From: Candidatus Dormiibacterota bacterium
GTDB taxonomy: Bacteria > Acidobacteriota > Polarisedimenticolia > Gp22-AA2
Direction of reading: 5' to 3'
NCBI GenBank assembly: GCA_035635555.1
Contig: DASQAT010000035.1
Coordinates: forward strand, 297,316 to 361,315
DNA length: 64,000 nucleotides
The notes under the pieces: generated by a model
Seen by the model: only the letters and a program-made list of their open reading frames with translations
Told to the model about the DNA's origin: nothing
The model's database searches: none
Program-made: the position numbers and the translations under genes
In this document: piece by piece, positions 9,211 to 17,681 of the stretch
How positions within the stretch are numbered: the first letter of the stretch is position 1
How the letters are laid out: every line of letters begins with the position of its first letter

Positions 9211-9654
9211 ATGCTGCTGAACTGGCTCCTGATCATCGCCGGCGCCGTGTGCATCCTGGCGGAAGTGGCGATGGGCGGCTTCGCCGGGTTCGACCTGATC
9301 CTGATCGGGTCGGCGGTGGCCCTCGGCGGGCTCATCGGCTTGTTCGTCAAGAACCCGGTCACCGGACTGATCGTGTCGGCGATCCTGTCGCTGCTCTACA
9401 TCGCACTCGGCCGGCGCTGGGTGCGCGCCCGGCTGCAGCACAAGACCGTGGCGTCGAACGCCGACGCGCTGGTCGGCCAGACCGCCCTCGTGACCCAGCG
9501 CATCGCCGAGCACCACCCCGGCCAGGTGAAGGTGAGGGATGAAGTCTGGCGCGCCGCGACGGCCCGCGGTGTCGTGGGTCCCTTCGAGACCGGTGTCGTC
9601 GTCGTGGTCGAAGACGTGGAGGGTGTCACACTCCTGGTGAGGTCACGCGCATGA
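9211..9654 (+). CDS. NfeD-like membrane protein
   Basis: A 147-aa short NfeD. Two or three transmembrane segments lie in residues 1-65 ([50 protein letters not shown]). An OB-fold C-terminal domain (about residues 85-145) contains the typical GQTALV, G-x-V-K-V and DGVxL-like VEGVTLLV strands. The gene overlaps the following SPFH gene by four bases (ATGA). NfeD and stomatin-like proteins are almost always paired and form membrane microdomain assemblies; the NfeD OB domain is thought to contact the SPFH protein. Confidence 0.88.
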   Translation: MLLNWLLIIAGAVCILAEVAMGGFAGFDLILIGSAVALGGLIGLFVKNPVTGLIVSAILSLLYIALGRRWVRARLQHKTVASNADALVGQTALVTQRIAEHHPGQVKVRDEVWRAATARGVVGPFETGVVVVVEDVEGVTLLVRSRA

Positions 9655-10628
9655 ACAACCTGCCGATCCGGTTCGAGTACATCGTCCTGGGCTTCTTCCT
9701 CTTCATCGCCCTCATCATGGTGGCGCGCTCGGCCCGCATCGTCTCGCAGTACGAGAAGGGGCTGGTCATGCGGCTGGGCAAGTACAGGGCCACCGTCGAC
9801 TCGGGTCTCACGTTCCTGGTGCCGATGATCGAGGACCTCCTCAAGGTGGACATGCGCGAGCGGGTCATCAAGGTCGAGCCGCAGGAGGTGATCACCAAGG
9901 ACAACGTGCTGGTGACGGTGGACGCCGTCATCTACTACCGCATCAGCGACCCGGTGAAGTCGACCTTCGAGGTGCAGAACTTCGCCTACGCCGCCACCAT
10001 CCTGGCGCAGACCAACCTGAGAAACCTCATCGGGGACAAGAGCCTCGACGAAACGCTGACGGCGCGCGACACGATCAACGCCAACCTGCGCAACGTCCTG
10101 GACGAGGCGACCAACACCTGGGGCGTGAAGGTCACGCGCGTCGAGGTGCAGAAGATCGATCCCCCGGCCGACATCACCGAGGCGATGTCGCGACAGATGA
10201 AGGCCGAGCGCACCAAGCGCGCCCAGATCCTCGAGGCGGAAGGCTTCAAGCAGTCGCAGATCCTGCAGGCGGAGGGGATGAAGGAATCGTCGATCCTCAA
10301 GGCGGACGGCGAGGCGCAGGCGCGCATCCTGCAGGCCAACGCCGAGGCCAAGGCGATCGAGGTGACCGCGCAGGCGGCCGAGAGCTTCTTCAAGGAGCGG
10401 GCCGAGATGCGCCAGCGTCTGGACGTCCTGCGCGCCGTCCTGGCTCAGCAGACCAAGTTCGTCGTCCCCTCGGGCTCCAACCTTCTCAACATCCTGGGGA
10501 TCGACGACCTGCGCGGCGCCGTGGGGCCGGCCGGCCCGCACGCTCCGTCCGCGCCCCCCTCCCCCGGACCGGCGGCGCCGGCCCCGCCCCGGAAGATGCC
10601 GGGACCGGAGCGAACCCCGGGGTACTGA
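9651..10628 (+). CDS. SPFH/band 7 (stomatin/slipin-like) membrane protein
   Basis: 325 aa. One N-terminal transmembrane segment ([18 protein letters not shown]) is followed by the band 7 domain: [42 protein letters not shown] and YRISDP are hallmark strands. A long Ala/Glu/Gln-rich coiled coil (about residues 180-260) drives oligomerisation, and a Pro/Ala-rich tail ends the protein. It is translationally coupled to nfeD. It should form large membrane-bound rings that organise membrane domains and protease partners. It is of the slipin type rather than HflK/C or floT. Confidence 0.93.
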   Translation: MNNLPIRFEYIVLGFFLFIALIMVARSARIVSQYEKGLVMRLGKYRATVDSGLTFLVPMIEDLLKVDMRERVIKVEPQEVITKDNVLVTVDAVIYYRISDPVKSTFEVQNFAYAATILAQTNLRNLIGDKSLDETLTARDTINANLRNVLDEATNTWGVKVTRVEVQKIDPPADITEAMSRQMKAERTKRAQILEAEGFKQSQILQAEGMKESSILKADGEAQARILQANAEAKAIEVTAQAAESFFKERAEMRQRLDVLRAVLAQQTKFVVPSGSNLLNILGIDDLRGAVGPAGPHAPSAPPSPGPAAPAPPRKMPGPERTPGY

Positions 10629-10641
10629 GAACCCCCGGCGT

Positions 10642-12417
10642 TCAGCCGCGAATCGTGAAGACGGCGGTGGTCTGGCGGACCGTGCCGGACACCAGGTCCT
10701 TCACCATCACGGTGACCTGGTACTCCCCCTCCGGCCACTTCTCGAGCGCCACGGCGTACCCCTGCGCCTGGGCCGCGCTCTCCTTCACCGCATAGGTGCC
10801 GACCTCGGCGTACGAGCCGTCGTGATTCTTCGAGCGGAAGTGGTACTCGATGTCGAGCTTCGGCTTGCCGGAGCCGGAGTCGGCGACCGGGTTGTACACC
10901 TGGAAGTAGATGTTCAGCTCGTTCGACTTGCGGAACACGGCGTCCGGGCTCGGGATGAGCCTGAACCTGCCGATGTAGAACGGCTTGCCGGGCGCAGGCC
11001 GGTAATCGGTCGGCTCCAGGGTGCCGGCGAGGGAGAGCGACGACAGCGTCAGACCGTCCACCGCGTAGTCCGGAACGTCCACGTCCTTCCGGTAGGAGGC
11101 GATCTTCTTGCTCACGCGGTCCTGCACGCCCAGCACGAGCTGGTACTTGCCCGGCTTGAAGCCCCCCGTCGCCTGGTACACCAGGAAATCCCCGATCCCC
11201 GCCGTCTCATTCGACTCGCTCTCGGCGAAGTTGCCGTCCCCGGCCAGGGGGTAGATCAGCTCGGGGTGCTCCTTGCTGATGAGCTTTCCGAACACCACCA
11301 CGTCCGGCACCTCCTTCTTGCCGACGGCGCGGTACTGCACCGCGGTCGTCTTGATGCCGATGGTGATGGTCGTATAGGTCATGCCGTCGTTCGTCTTGTA
11401 GTAATCGACGTGCGTGTCGGCCGGGATCTCCCCGTAGAACTCGCGGGTGATCGCGAACGACTTGAACATCTCCTCCTCGGCCGGCGGCAGCTGCTGCATG
11501 CGGCCGGCGATGAGCAGCATGTCGAGCGGTCCCTGGGAGAGCGGCACGCCGTTCATCACCAGGGCCGGGTCGCGGCGGCCCGGGACCACCAGCTCTCCGT
11601 TGACGTCCTTCTGCCGGGCGTCCACGCGGTTCAGGCCGCGCGCCACGTCCGAGTCGATGGTGGGGCTCGTGCTGATGACGAGCTCACCGCTCTTGTCGCG
11701 CGCGAAGGCGATGGTCGTGTTGGACGCCAGCCCCGGGTAGGGGGGCTTCCTGTAGGTCCAGAACACCATGCCGCGATGCGACTTCGCCATCAGGTCCTTG
11801 TTGATTTCATCCGGCGGCCCGACCACGATGTAGATCTTCCCCATGTCGGTCTTCCAGCCCGGCTTCGAGGTGTCGGTGAACATGCGCATCGTCTCGTACA
11901 CCCTCTGCTCGAAGCGCTGCTGGAACTCGTTCTCGGGGGTGCTGGGGTCGAGATCGCGCCTCTGCCAGAACCAGTCGATGAAGTTCTGCCGGTCGAGCTC
12001 CGTCTCGAGCCCCTTGTACGCCTTGATCTCCTGATGCGTGATGATGTAGCGAACCGGCCCCTGGTACCAGTCCTTCGTCGGCCTGTCGAAGTTGATCGAA
12101 TCGACGGCGGCGTGCGCCTCCGTCGAGACGAAGAAGAACGCCAGCATCGCCAGGAACAGCAGGACGAACAGCAGGAAGCCGAGCGACAGCGCCCAGCGCG
12201 GGATCTCCAGAGAGTCGCGCACCCTCTGCCCCGTCGGCCGCGGGCCGTGCAGGGGCCGCAGGCGCAGGAGACGCGCGGTCAGGAGGGCGGTCAGGGAGAC
12301 GACATCACCCCGCCCCCTCGGCGCGCCGAAGATCGGGGCGGCCTCCGTGGGGGCCGCGGGCTCGTCGTCGTTCGTGTTCAGCGGGCCGCCCTGGGGCGGC
12401 CGATCCGTGGATGGCAT
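10642..12417 (-). CDS. GWxTD-domain protein with N-terminal membrane anchor
   Basis: 591 aa. A cytosolic ~70-residue basic/Pro-rich N-terminus is followed by one transmembrane helix (about 75-97, LGFLLFVLLFLAMLAFFFV) and a large extracytoplasmic part. Residues about 110-240 carry the GWxTD domain: WYQGPVRYIIT, FIDWFWQRRD, FQQRFEQRV and the name motif as GWKTDMGKIYIVVGPPDEI. The C-terminal half is beta-rich with LGVQDRVSKK-type repeats and resembles carbohydrate-binding or Ig-like folds. GWxTD proteins are abundant in Acidobacteriota and some Deltaproteobacteria; the function is unknown. It converges with the SPFH gene and is divergent from the pyrE-like gene. Confidence 0.85.
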   Translation of the reverse strand: MPSTDRPPQGGPLNTNDDEPAAPTEAAPIFGAPRGRGDVVSLTALLTARLLRLRPLHGPRPTGQRVRDSLEIPRWALSLGFLLFVLLFLAMLAFFFVSTEAHAAVDSINFDRPTKDWYQGPVRYIITHQEIKAYKGLETELDRQNFIDWFWQRRDLDPSTPENEFQQRFEQRVYETMRMFTDTSKPGWKTDMGKIYIVVGPPDEINKDLMAKSHRGMVFWTYRKPPYPGLASNTTIAFARDKSGELVISTSPTIDSDVARGLNRVDARQKDVNGELVVPGRRDPALVMNGVPLSQGPLDMLLIAGRMQQLPPAEEEMFKSFAITREFYGEIPADTHVDYYKTNDGMTYTTITIGIKTTAVQYRAVGKKEVPDVVVFGKLISKEHPELIYPLAGDGNFAESESNETAGIGDFLVYQATGGFKPGKYQLVLGVQDRVSKKIASYRKDVDVPDYAVDGLTLSSLSLAGTLEPTDYRPAPGKPFYIGRFRLIPSPDAVFRKSNELNIYFQVYNPVADSGSGKPKLDIEYHFRSKNHDGSYAEVGTYAVKESAAQAQGYAVALEKWPEGEYQVTVMVKDLVSGTVRQTTAVFTIRG

Positions 12418-12464
12418 GGGTCTTTCAACCCGAGTATTATAGCAAACACTTCCGGGGGGTTCCG

Positions 12465-13052
12465 GTGGACGCGCGGCACAGGCTCAAGACCCTCATCGCC
12501 GAGAAATGCGTGCTCCGGGGGGACTTTCTCCTGGCCTCCGGCCAGCGCTCGCCGGTGTTTTTCGACTGCAAGCGCGTCACCCTCGACCCGGAGGGGATCC
12601 ACCTCATCGCCAGTCTCATCCTCGACCTCATCCACGATCTGGTCCGAAGCGACGGCCGCCCCATCGACGCCATCGGCGGCCCGACCATCGGCGCCGACCC
12701 GGTCGTCGGCCACGTCGCCGGCCTCTCCTGGGAGCGCGCCACACAGGGATCGGGCACCCGCTCGACCGCCGCGCTGCGCCCCCTGCGCGGCTTCCTCGTA
12801 CGCAAGGCGACCAAGGACCACGGCACCGGGCGCCTCATCGAGAACGACATCCCGAAAGGGAGCCGGGTCGTCATCTTCGAGGACGTCGTCACGACCGGCG
12901 GCTCCACCCTCGAGGCGATCGCCCGGGCCGAGGAGGCCGGCCTCGAGGTCTCCGCCGTCGTCGCCGTCGTGGACCGCGAGCAGGGCGGAGAGACGGCGCT
13001 CGCCCGCTACCGCTACCATCCCCTGTTCAAGAAGAGCGAGTTCGGCCTTTAG
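12465..13052 (+). CDS. pyrE: PyrE-like orotate phosphoribosyltransferase
   Basis: A PRTase of the orotate type: GDFLLASGQRSPVFFDCKRVT is the OPRT N-terminal hood, IGGPTIGADPVV the loop, FLVRK-x-x-K-x-H-G the flexible catalytic loop, and VVIFEDVVTTGGSTLEAI the PRPP-binding motif. GTG at 12,465 is preferred because a GGGGGG run lies five bases upstream and it gives 195 aa with the usual beginning. The longer ATG frame from 12,411 would overlap the start of the divergent GWxTD gene. A TATTAT-like box lies near 12,434. The enzyme makes OMP in pyrimidine synthesis. Confidence 0.88.
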   Translation: MDARHRLKTLIAEKCVLRGDFLLASGQRSPVFFDCKRVTLDPEGIHLIASLILDLIHDLVRSDGRPIDAIGGPTIGADPVVGHVAGLSWERATQGSGTRSTAALRPLRGFLVRKATKDHGTGRLIENDIPKGSRVVIFEDVVTTGGSTLEAIARAEEAGLEVSAVVAVVDREQGGETALARYRYHPLFKKSEFGL

Positions 13053-13079
13053 ATCGACTCACGACCGAGGAGGGTCCGC

Positions 13080-14120
13080 ATGCGCCGCGTCTTGGTCCGT
13101 CCAATCCTGATGCTCCTCCTGGCCCTGGCCGCCGCGGGGCCCGCCGCGGCCGCCGCCAGGAAACCGCGTCACAAGCCGGCCGCCCCCCCCGCGGCGGCCG
13201 CGGCCAGTCCGGTCTATCCGATCCAGGAAGGGCTGGTCGACGCGCACGGTGTTCTCATCTACTACAAGACCGTCGGCCGCGGCGCGCCGCTCGTCATCGT
13301 TCACGGCGGCCCCGGCGCCTCGCACGACTACTTCCTCCCCTACCTCCTGCCGCTGGCGCGCCAGAACCGCCTGATCTTCATCGACGAGCGCGGCTCCGGC
13401 CGCTCGGAGAAACTGGACGACCCGAAGGGGTACACCGTCGAGAACATGGTGGAGGACCTCGAGGATGTGCGCCGTGGCCTTGGCCTCGGCACGATCTCCC
13501 TCCTCGGGCATTCATACGGCGGCGTGCTCGCCCAGGCATACGCCTTCAAGTACCAGGCGAACCTGAGCCATCTCCTGCTGTGCAGCACCTTCCACAGCAC
13601 CCGGGCGTTGAACGAGGTCTTCGTCAGGATGAAGCAGACGATGCCGCCCGACCTGCGCGCGCGCATCGACGGAATGGAGAAGCTCGGGCTCTACGGCCAT
13701 GGCAGGGACTACGAGAAGAACCGCTATACGGATGACTACATGAAGGCCGCGTGGGGCGAAGGGTACTTCCCCTATCTCTACCAGCGCCACCCCGATCCCA
13801 ACTACAACCCCACCGACACCGGCAACACGTCGTGGGATCTGTATCGCGAGATGTGGGGCTCGCACGGCGAGTTCATCATCGACGGCAACCTCGTGTCGGC
13901 CGAATACGCCGACCGCCTGCCGACCATCCGGGTGCCGACGCTGATCACCGCCGGCGACCACGACGAGTCCGACCCGTCGATCGCGCGCGAGATGCACGAC
14001 AAGATCCCCGGCTCGAAGCTCGTCATCTACCCGCAGAGCGGCCACATGACGTTCGTGGATCAGCCGGTCCTGTTCGTCCAGTCGGTGAACGACTTCCTGC
14101 ACCCGGCGCCGAAGAAGTGA
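13080..14120 (+). CDS. Secreted S33-family peptidase (proline iminopeptidase-like)
   Basis: 346 aa with an Ala-rich signal peptide (LMLLLALAAAGPAAAAA) and a Pro/Ala linker, then an alpha/beta hydrolase fold. Oxyanion motif HGGPGASHDY and FIDERGSGRSE are typical of peptidase family S33. The nucleophile elbow is GHSYGG, the acid is Asp in AGDHDESDPS, and the His is in SGHMTFVDQP. It should release N-terminal residues, often proline, from peptides in the periplasm. AGGAGG-like site (gaggagggtccgc) precedes the ATG. Last core gene before the tRNA and the accessory region. Confidence 0.9.
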   Translation: MRRVLVRPILMLLLALAAAGPAAAAARKPRHKPAAPPAAAAASPVYPIQEGLVDAHGVLIYYKTVGRGAPLVIVHGGPGASHDYFLPYLLPLARQNRLIFIDERGSGRSEKLDDPKGYTVENMVEDLEDVRRGLGLGTISLLGHSYGGVLAQAYAFKYQANLSHLLLCSTFHSTRALNEVFVRMKQTMPPDLRARIDGMEKLGLYGHGRDYEKNRYTDDYMKAAWGEGYFPYLYQRHPDPNYNPTDTGNTSWDLYREMWGSHGEFIIDGNLVSAEYADRLPTIRVPTLITAGDHDESDPSIAREMHDKIPGSKLVIYPQSGHMTFVDQPVLFVQSVNDFLHPAPKK

Positions 14121-14309
14121 GCGGAGTCATCAATCGAGAGGCTATCGCGATCACGGATTCGTGATTGCCCTGTTCCGCGGGCGTCGCGGCCGGCCCTTGA
14201 CCGCCTCGCGCGCAATTCCATAGAATGGCCCGTTTCCAGCACAGGTGGCGTCCGGGCTCCGTATCATTATTATATGAGCGCGGCCGCGGTCGCCGCCCTC
14301 TACTACCAT

Positions 14310-14384
<75 letters not shown>

Positions 14385-14404
14385 GACCTCATACTTCTCG
14401 GAAT

Positions 14405-14437
14405 GGCGGGTCCCTGGTTAACAGGGGCCCGCCTTTT
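14405..14437 (+). terminator. Rho-independent terminator of tRNA-Asn
   Basis: The hairpin arms are GGCGGG-T-CCCT and AGGG-G-CCCGCC around a GTTAAC loop, followed by TTTT. It lies 20 bases after the tRNA 3' end. The same layout with a GTTAAC core reappears at 58,348-58,374 and, with a different stem, at 45,482-45,529. Confidence 0.8.
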
Positions 14438-14835
14438 CGTTTCCCCAGGATGTCCGCAGTTGTGCGCGGGTTGGCTCCGCGGCCCAGCGTCCTGGGATCG
14501 GCTCCGGAGAGCCGCGTGGGCGGCGCCTGCGGTCGACCCTCCGCCTCCCGACTCTCCGCCTCTCTCGGACCTGGCGGAGAGATGACACCAAGCCAGGTCC
14601 TGAACGGTGTTGGAGCGTCAGAGATCGTCGGTGGGACAGCAGCGCACGAGTGCCCTCCTTGTGCCTGAAACGGACGGGGCGTATCATCGGGCAACCTGCT
14701 TCGCCAAAACGCCACTCGGTTGCGCGAGGGGGTCACCGATGTCGCAAGAGGCGACAGAGCCTTGGAGCCTTACTGGCTGTGGCTACCTTCTTCGCAGTCG
14801 AATACAGCTTACCCGTACGGAGAGCGGAGACTCAA
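14438..14835. other. Gene-free stretch at the left end of the accessory region
   Basis: No convincing coding frame or RNA is seen. The first ~55 bases are homologous to 58,376-58,430, where the tRNA tail is repeated. The rest looks like insertion-junction sequence. Confidence 0.5.
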
Positions 14836-15291
14836 ATGAGTGCGGAAATCAGGCGCCGGTTGGCCGAAATTGAGTGGGCCTATGGGGACCAAGACCCCCG
14901 TGCGAGCAAGGTGTTATCAAGCCGAATACAAAAGACGGCACGAGGGCAGGGCCTCATCACGTATTCAGACTTGGTCCGGGGCGTTACCTTTCAACTCCCC
15001 AACATTAACGAGGGCCGATCTTTTGAGATTGATGTGAACAACTGGTCGGAACTCGATCGCGCCATCATCGGCGAGTTCCTCGGCTATCTCAGTGCCGAAA
15101 GCTACGAGCGGGCAGGTATATTTGTAAGCGCGGTTGTTGTCACGAAGGACGATGGCACACCTGGTGCAGGTTTCACAAAGTTCATGCGCGACCTCGGTGT
15201 CCTCGGCGCCCCAAGCGATGCTGGAGCGCTGGAGTGTTGGGTGAAAGAGGTGCAGAAGGTCCACAAATGGTACGGGCGGTCCCCCCACTAG
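14836..15291 (+). CDS. Hypothetical protein, 151 aa
   Basis: I do not recognise a named family. The ATG at 14,836 follows a GGAGA site at a good distance (ggagactcaaATG); longer frames from 14,650 read into sequence with no ribosome site. The product is an alpha/beta soluble protein: an N-terminal helical part, a strand region GLITYSDLVRGVTFQLP, then IIGEFLGYLSAESYERAGIFVSAVVVTKDDG and a C-terminal VLGAPSDAGALECWVKEVQKVHKWYG. Phrases like the last one occur in small stand-alone proteins of accessory islands, from memory only. First gene of the island; no partner within 300 bp. Confidence 0.6.
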   Translation: MSAEIRRRLAEIEWAYGDQDPRASKVLSSRIQKTARGQGLITYSDLVRGVTFQLPNINEGRSFEIDVNNWSELDRAIIGEFLGYLSAESYERAGIFVSAVVVTKDDGTPGAGFTKFMRDLGVLGAPSDAGALECWVKEVQKVHKWYGRSPH

Positions 15292-15421
15292 ACCCGTGCG
15301 CGAACCCTGCAACGACGGCTAACCACCACAAGCAGGCGAGGGCGCACAGGTTGGGAGGGGGTGAGCGGGGGTGTTGGCCGTGCGCCCGTCGAGCCTAAAC
15401 CAGAGCGTCAGTCAACAAATC

Positions 15422-15481
15422 ATGAACGCACCCTGGACAGAAGGTCCACGTGAACTGCTTCAGCACGCGGCTGAGAGCGGG
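15422..15481 (+). pseudogene. Possible 5' remnant of an island hypothetical gene
   Basis: A short frame, MNAPWTEGPRELLQHAAES, resembles the opening of a family whose members start with WTEGPxELLxHA, but it then runs into unrelated residues and stops at 15,559. Read as a truncated gene start; weak evidence. The remainder of the 15,292-15,619 gap shows nothing. Confidence 0.25.
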
Positions 15482-15619
15482 TTAGTTCTGATGGTCCTGG
15501 TTAGTCGGATACAATTCCCAGCAACTCCCGGTGCTCCCCGCATTTGGAAGTCAGAGTAACACCAAAGGTCTCGACTAGACGACACGCACCCGGTCGCCTT
15601 CACGCTGCAACGGAGAACG

Positions 15620-16456
15620 ATGGCCAACCCACCGGACATAGATTTGCGGGCAGCCATAAATGCCATTTCTGATGTTGTTCAGAACAGGCCTCGACCACTA
15701 CGCGAGCTCGACCAGATCTACATGAAATCGGGGGATATGGTGCTACAGAGCGAGCTCGTCGCCCGCTGGGCTGAGGGGAAGCGACTTGCGTTCATTGGCG
15801 ACGGTGATGCAATTGGTATCTGCGTGGCATATCTGCACAAGCGCGGCATCTTGAGCTATGGCCCCGCTTCGATCGAGGTCTTCGATTTCGACGAGCGGGT
15901 CTGTTCCGCCGTTACGCGATTTGCTGACAAAGAGGGATTGGCTCAACTAAGCTCCCAGCTCTATAACTGCTTGGATCCATTTCCGGCGACAGGACAATTC
16001 GACTCATTTTACACAAACCCTCCCTGGGGGGCGAGCAACAATGGCGAGAGTGTGAAAGTGTTCATGCAGCGCGGCATGGAAGCAACTGGCTACAGCGGCG
16101 AGGGGATGGTGGTTATTGCTGATGATGATGAACTTGAGTGGCCACAGAGAGTGCTGGTGAACGTCCAGCAGTTTGCGGTGTCCTCGGGATTCTTCGTCCG
16201 CAAGATGATGTCGCAACTCCATACTTATCATCTTGACGACGCCCCAGATTTGCGGTCCTGTAACCTGATCTTCAGGGCGATCCCCGGTAATCGGTTCAGT
16301 GGAACCAGCGAGCCCATTCGAGACCCGGCTCGTCTAGCGAATTTCTATGGACGCGAGAATCCACCGAAGGTCCGGTACGTGCGTGAGCGAAAGCGCCTGG
16401 ATTATGGAAAAGCCCACGAAGACGAATATGAGTTTGACTTCTTGGAGAAAAGGTGA
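15620..16456 (+). CDS. BpsA_C-like aminopropyltransferase/methyltransferase-fold protein
   Basis: 278 aa. The fold resembles the C-terminal catalytic domain of N4-bis(aminopropyl)spermidine synthase (BpsA, PF01861): a Rossmann motif FIGDGDAIGICVAYL (about residues 55-70), an acidic strand IEVFDFDERV, and the diagnostic FYTNPPWGASN followed by MQRGMEAT. The NPPW motif is shared with N-methyltransferases, so the donor may be SAM or decarboxylated SAM. The N-terminal DNA-binding-like domain of thermophile BpsA is absent. It is coupled to the next gene by TGATG overlap, and the pair faces the PIN/ImmA/XRE operon. In a mesophile island a polyamine pathway role is unlikely; nucleic acid or nucleotide modification is one inference. 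Confidence 0.65.
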   Translation: MANPPDIDLRAAINAISDVVQNRPRPLRELDQIYMKSGDMVLQSELVARWAEGKRLAFIGDGDAIGICVAYLHKRGILSYGPASIEVFDFDERVCSAVTRFADKEGLAQLSSQLYNCLDPFPATGQFDSFYTNPPWGASNNGESVKVFMQRGMEATGYSGEGMVVIADDDELEWPQRVLVNVQQFAVSSGFFVRKMMSQLHTYHLDDAPDLRSCNLIFRAIPGNRFSGTSEPIRDPARLANFYGRENPPKVRYVRERKRLDYGKAHEDEYEFDFLEKR

Positions 16457-17028
16457 TGGCTCCAACGATTAGGAAGGGTGACGGCCTGGTGTACATGAAG
16501 GTTGGGACGCACGCGCAGGAGCCTCTCGACAAGATCGTTGGCAGGAAGACGCGCGAAATTGAGGAGGCGGGTTATGCCCTGTGGGGCTATGGCGGCGGTA
16601 CGTGCCATCCTCTCACTATGGTCCAACCCTTCGCTAGGTCTTACGTAAAGCGATCGGGGGTGATCTATCTCTGCATGCAGCCTATGCTTTCGAGGCACTT
16701 CGCAGAGCAGGTTCGTGCCCGACACTTCTCGGCAGATGGCACAACTTGGAAGGAGATCCCCCCGACAATCAACTGTATCGGCTCCCGATATGCCTTGGTC
16801 ATCACCGATTTACGTCAGGAGGACTTTGAGCTCGACCTCTCACACACCTCGGTGGCCATCGGCAACAGCATGGGGCTACCCGGCCAAGACTATGTCAAGG
16901 GACGAGTAGACAAGGCATGCTTGGAGGTAACGAGGATAGGCGGTGAGGCACCAGAAGATGGCCCATCGATACACATTGGCCTGACGGCGAAGATCGTGGA
17001 ACCTTACGCCGTGTTCGTCCGGGAGTAG
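16456..17028 (+). CDS. Conserved hypothetical partner of the BpsA-like enzyme
   Basis: 190 aa starting at ATG 16,456, whose A is the last base of the upstream stop. The most conserved-looking part is the N-terminus: VYMKVGTHAQEPLDKIVGRK, then ALWGYGGGTCHPLTMVQPF, which has the look of an active-site or ligand-binding segment with Cys, His and Thr. A basic/polar middle (ARHFSADGTTWKEIPP) and a beta-rich C-terminus follow. No transmembrane segments. Strict coupling to the upstream gene indicates a two-component unit. I do not know the family. Confidence 0.6.
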   Translation: MAPTIRKGDGLVYMKVGTHAQEPLDKIVGRKTREIEEAGYALWGYGGGTCHPLTMVQPFARSYVKRSGVIYLCMQPMLSRHFAEQVRARHFSADGTTWKEIPPTINCIGSRYALVITDLRQEDFELDLSHTSVAIGNSMGLPGQDYVKGRVDKACLEVTRIGGEAPEDGPSIHIGLTAKIVEPYAVFVRE

Positions 17029-17036
17029 CCACTGAG

Positions 17037-17681
17037 TTAGGGTGCCAGTGTACGGCGAGCGGTCGCACGGAGCTCGCGGATGTAACTGTCAAGTCCATCC
17101 ATGATGCTAGCAGGCATCGCATGCGGGCTACTGCAACTGAAGCAGATTGATAGAGCAACGTCAACAGTAGGTTCTGCACAAATATTGGGACGCAGGGATG
17201 CTGGGTCGCCACCATCGATAATTGACACCACCAGTTGCTCAAGGCATTTTACTTTCCCAGAGATTGGTAACATCCGGGGTTCCGCACTTAACAATTGCTC
17301 GATCGCTGCGATAGCCACTTTATCCCCAGTGAGCAGCGTCGACACTCCGCGCATTATAAGGATCGCACATAGTTGACTCTCGCCTTCATGTAGGCCGAGC
17401 CCATTGAATTGCGCCGCTGCCTCCAGGTCGGCCGCAAGCGACTGCTCTTGCGGCCTCGGTTCTAGCGTGTGGGCACCTGCGAGGAACACAGCCAACCGTT
17501 TGAGCACGATCTCGGCGCCTCCCGACAGCATCGCACGCTTGATTTTCTTCCGAACGACGAAGCGTGCAGCACCGAGGGCACCGATATCCTTTTCTGCACA
17601 GTTGAGCGACCCACAAATCCGACTAAGAATTCCGTAGCACGCACCTTTATACAGTATGTCGTTATCGATGAGGGCCTTCAC
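17037..17681 (-). CDS. PIN-like nuclease-domain protein
   Basis: 214 aa. The N-terminus MKALIDNDILYKGACYG places two Asp residues on the first strand as in PIN domains. LHEGESQLCAI supplies the acidic helix and LLTGDKVAIAAI the third acidic position, giving a plausible metal site (Asp6, Asp8, Glu in GES, Asp in GDK). A C-terminal extension holds CFSCSS. Overlap of four bases (ATGA) with the upstream ImmA/IrrE gene shows coupling. Together with XRE and Zn-peptidase genes it looks like a toxin-antitoxin-type unit in which the PIN protein is the RNase effector; this is inference. Confidence 0.6.
   Translation of the reverse strand: MKALIDNDILYKGACYGILSRICGSLNCAEKDIGALGAARFVVRKKIKRAMLSGGAEIVLKRLAVFLAGAHTLEPRPQEQSLAADLEAAAQFNGLGLHEGESQLCAILIMRGVSTLLTGDKVAIAAIEQLLSAEPRMLPISGKVKCLEQLVVSIIDGGDPASLRPNICAEPTVDVALSICFSCSSPHAMPASIMDGLDSYIRELRATARRTLAP

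Noticed and set aside
10822..13110. 762-aa plus-strand frame over the GWxTD gene
   Set aside because: Shadow of the minus-strand GWxTD gene and the pyrE-like gene; no domain, typical stop-free GC-rich antisense.
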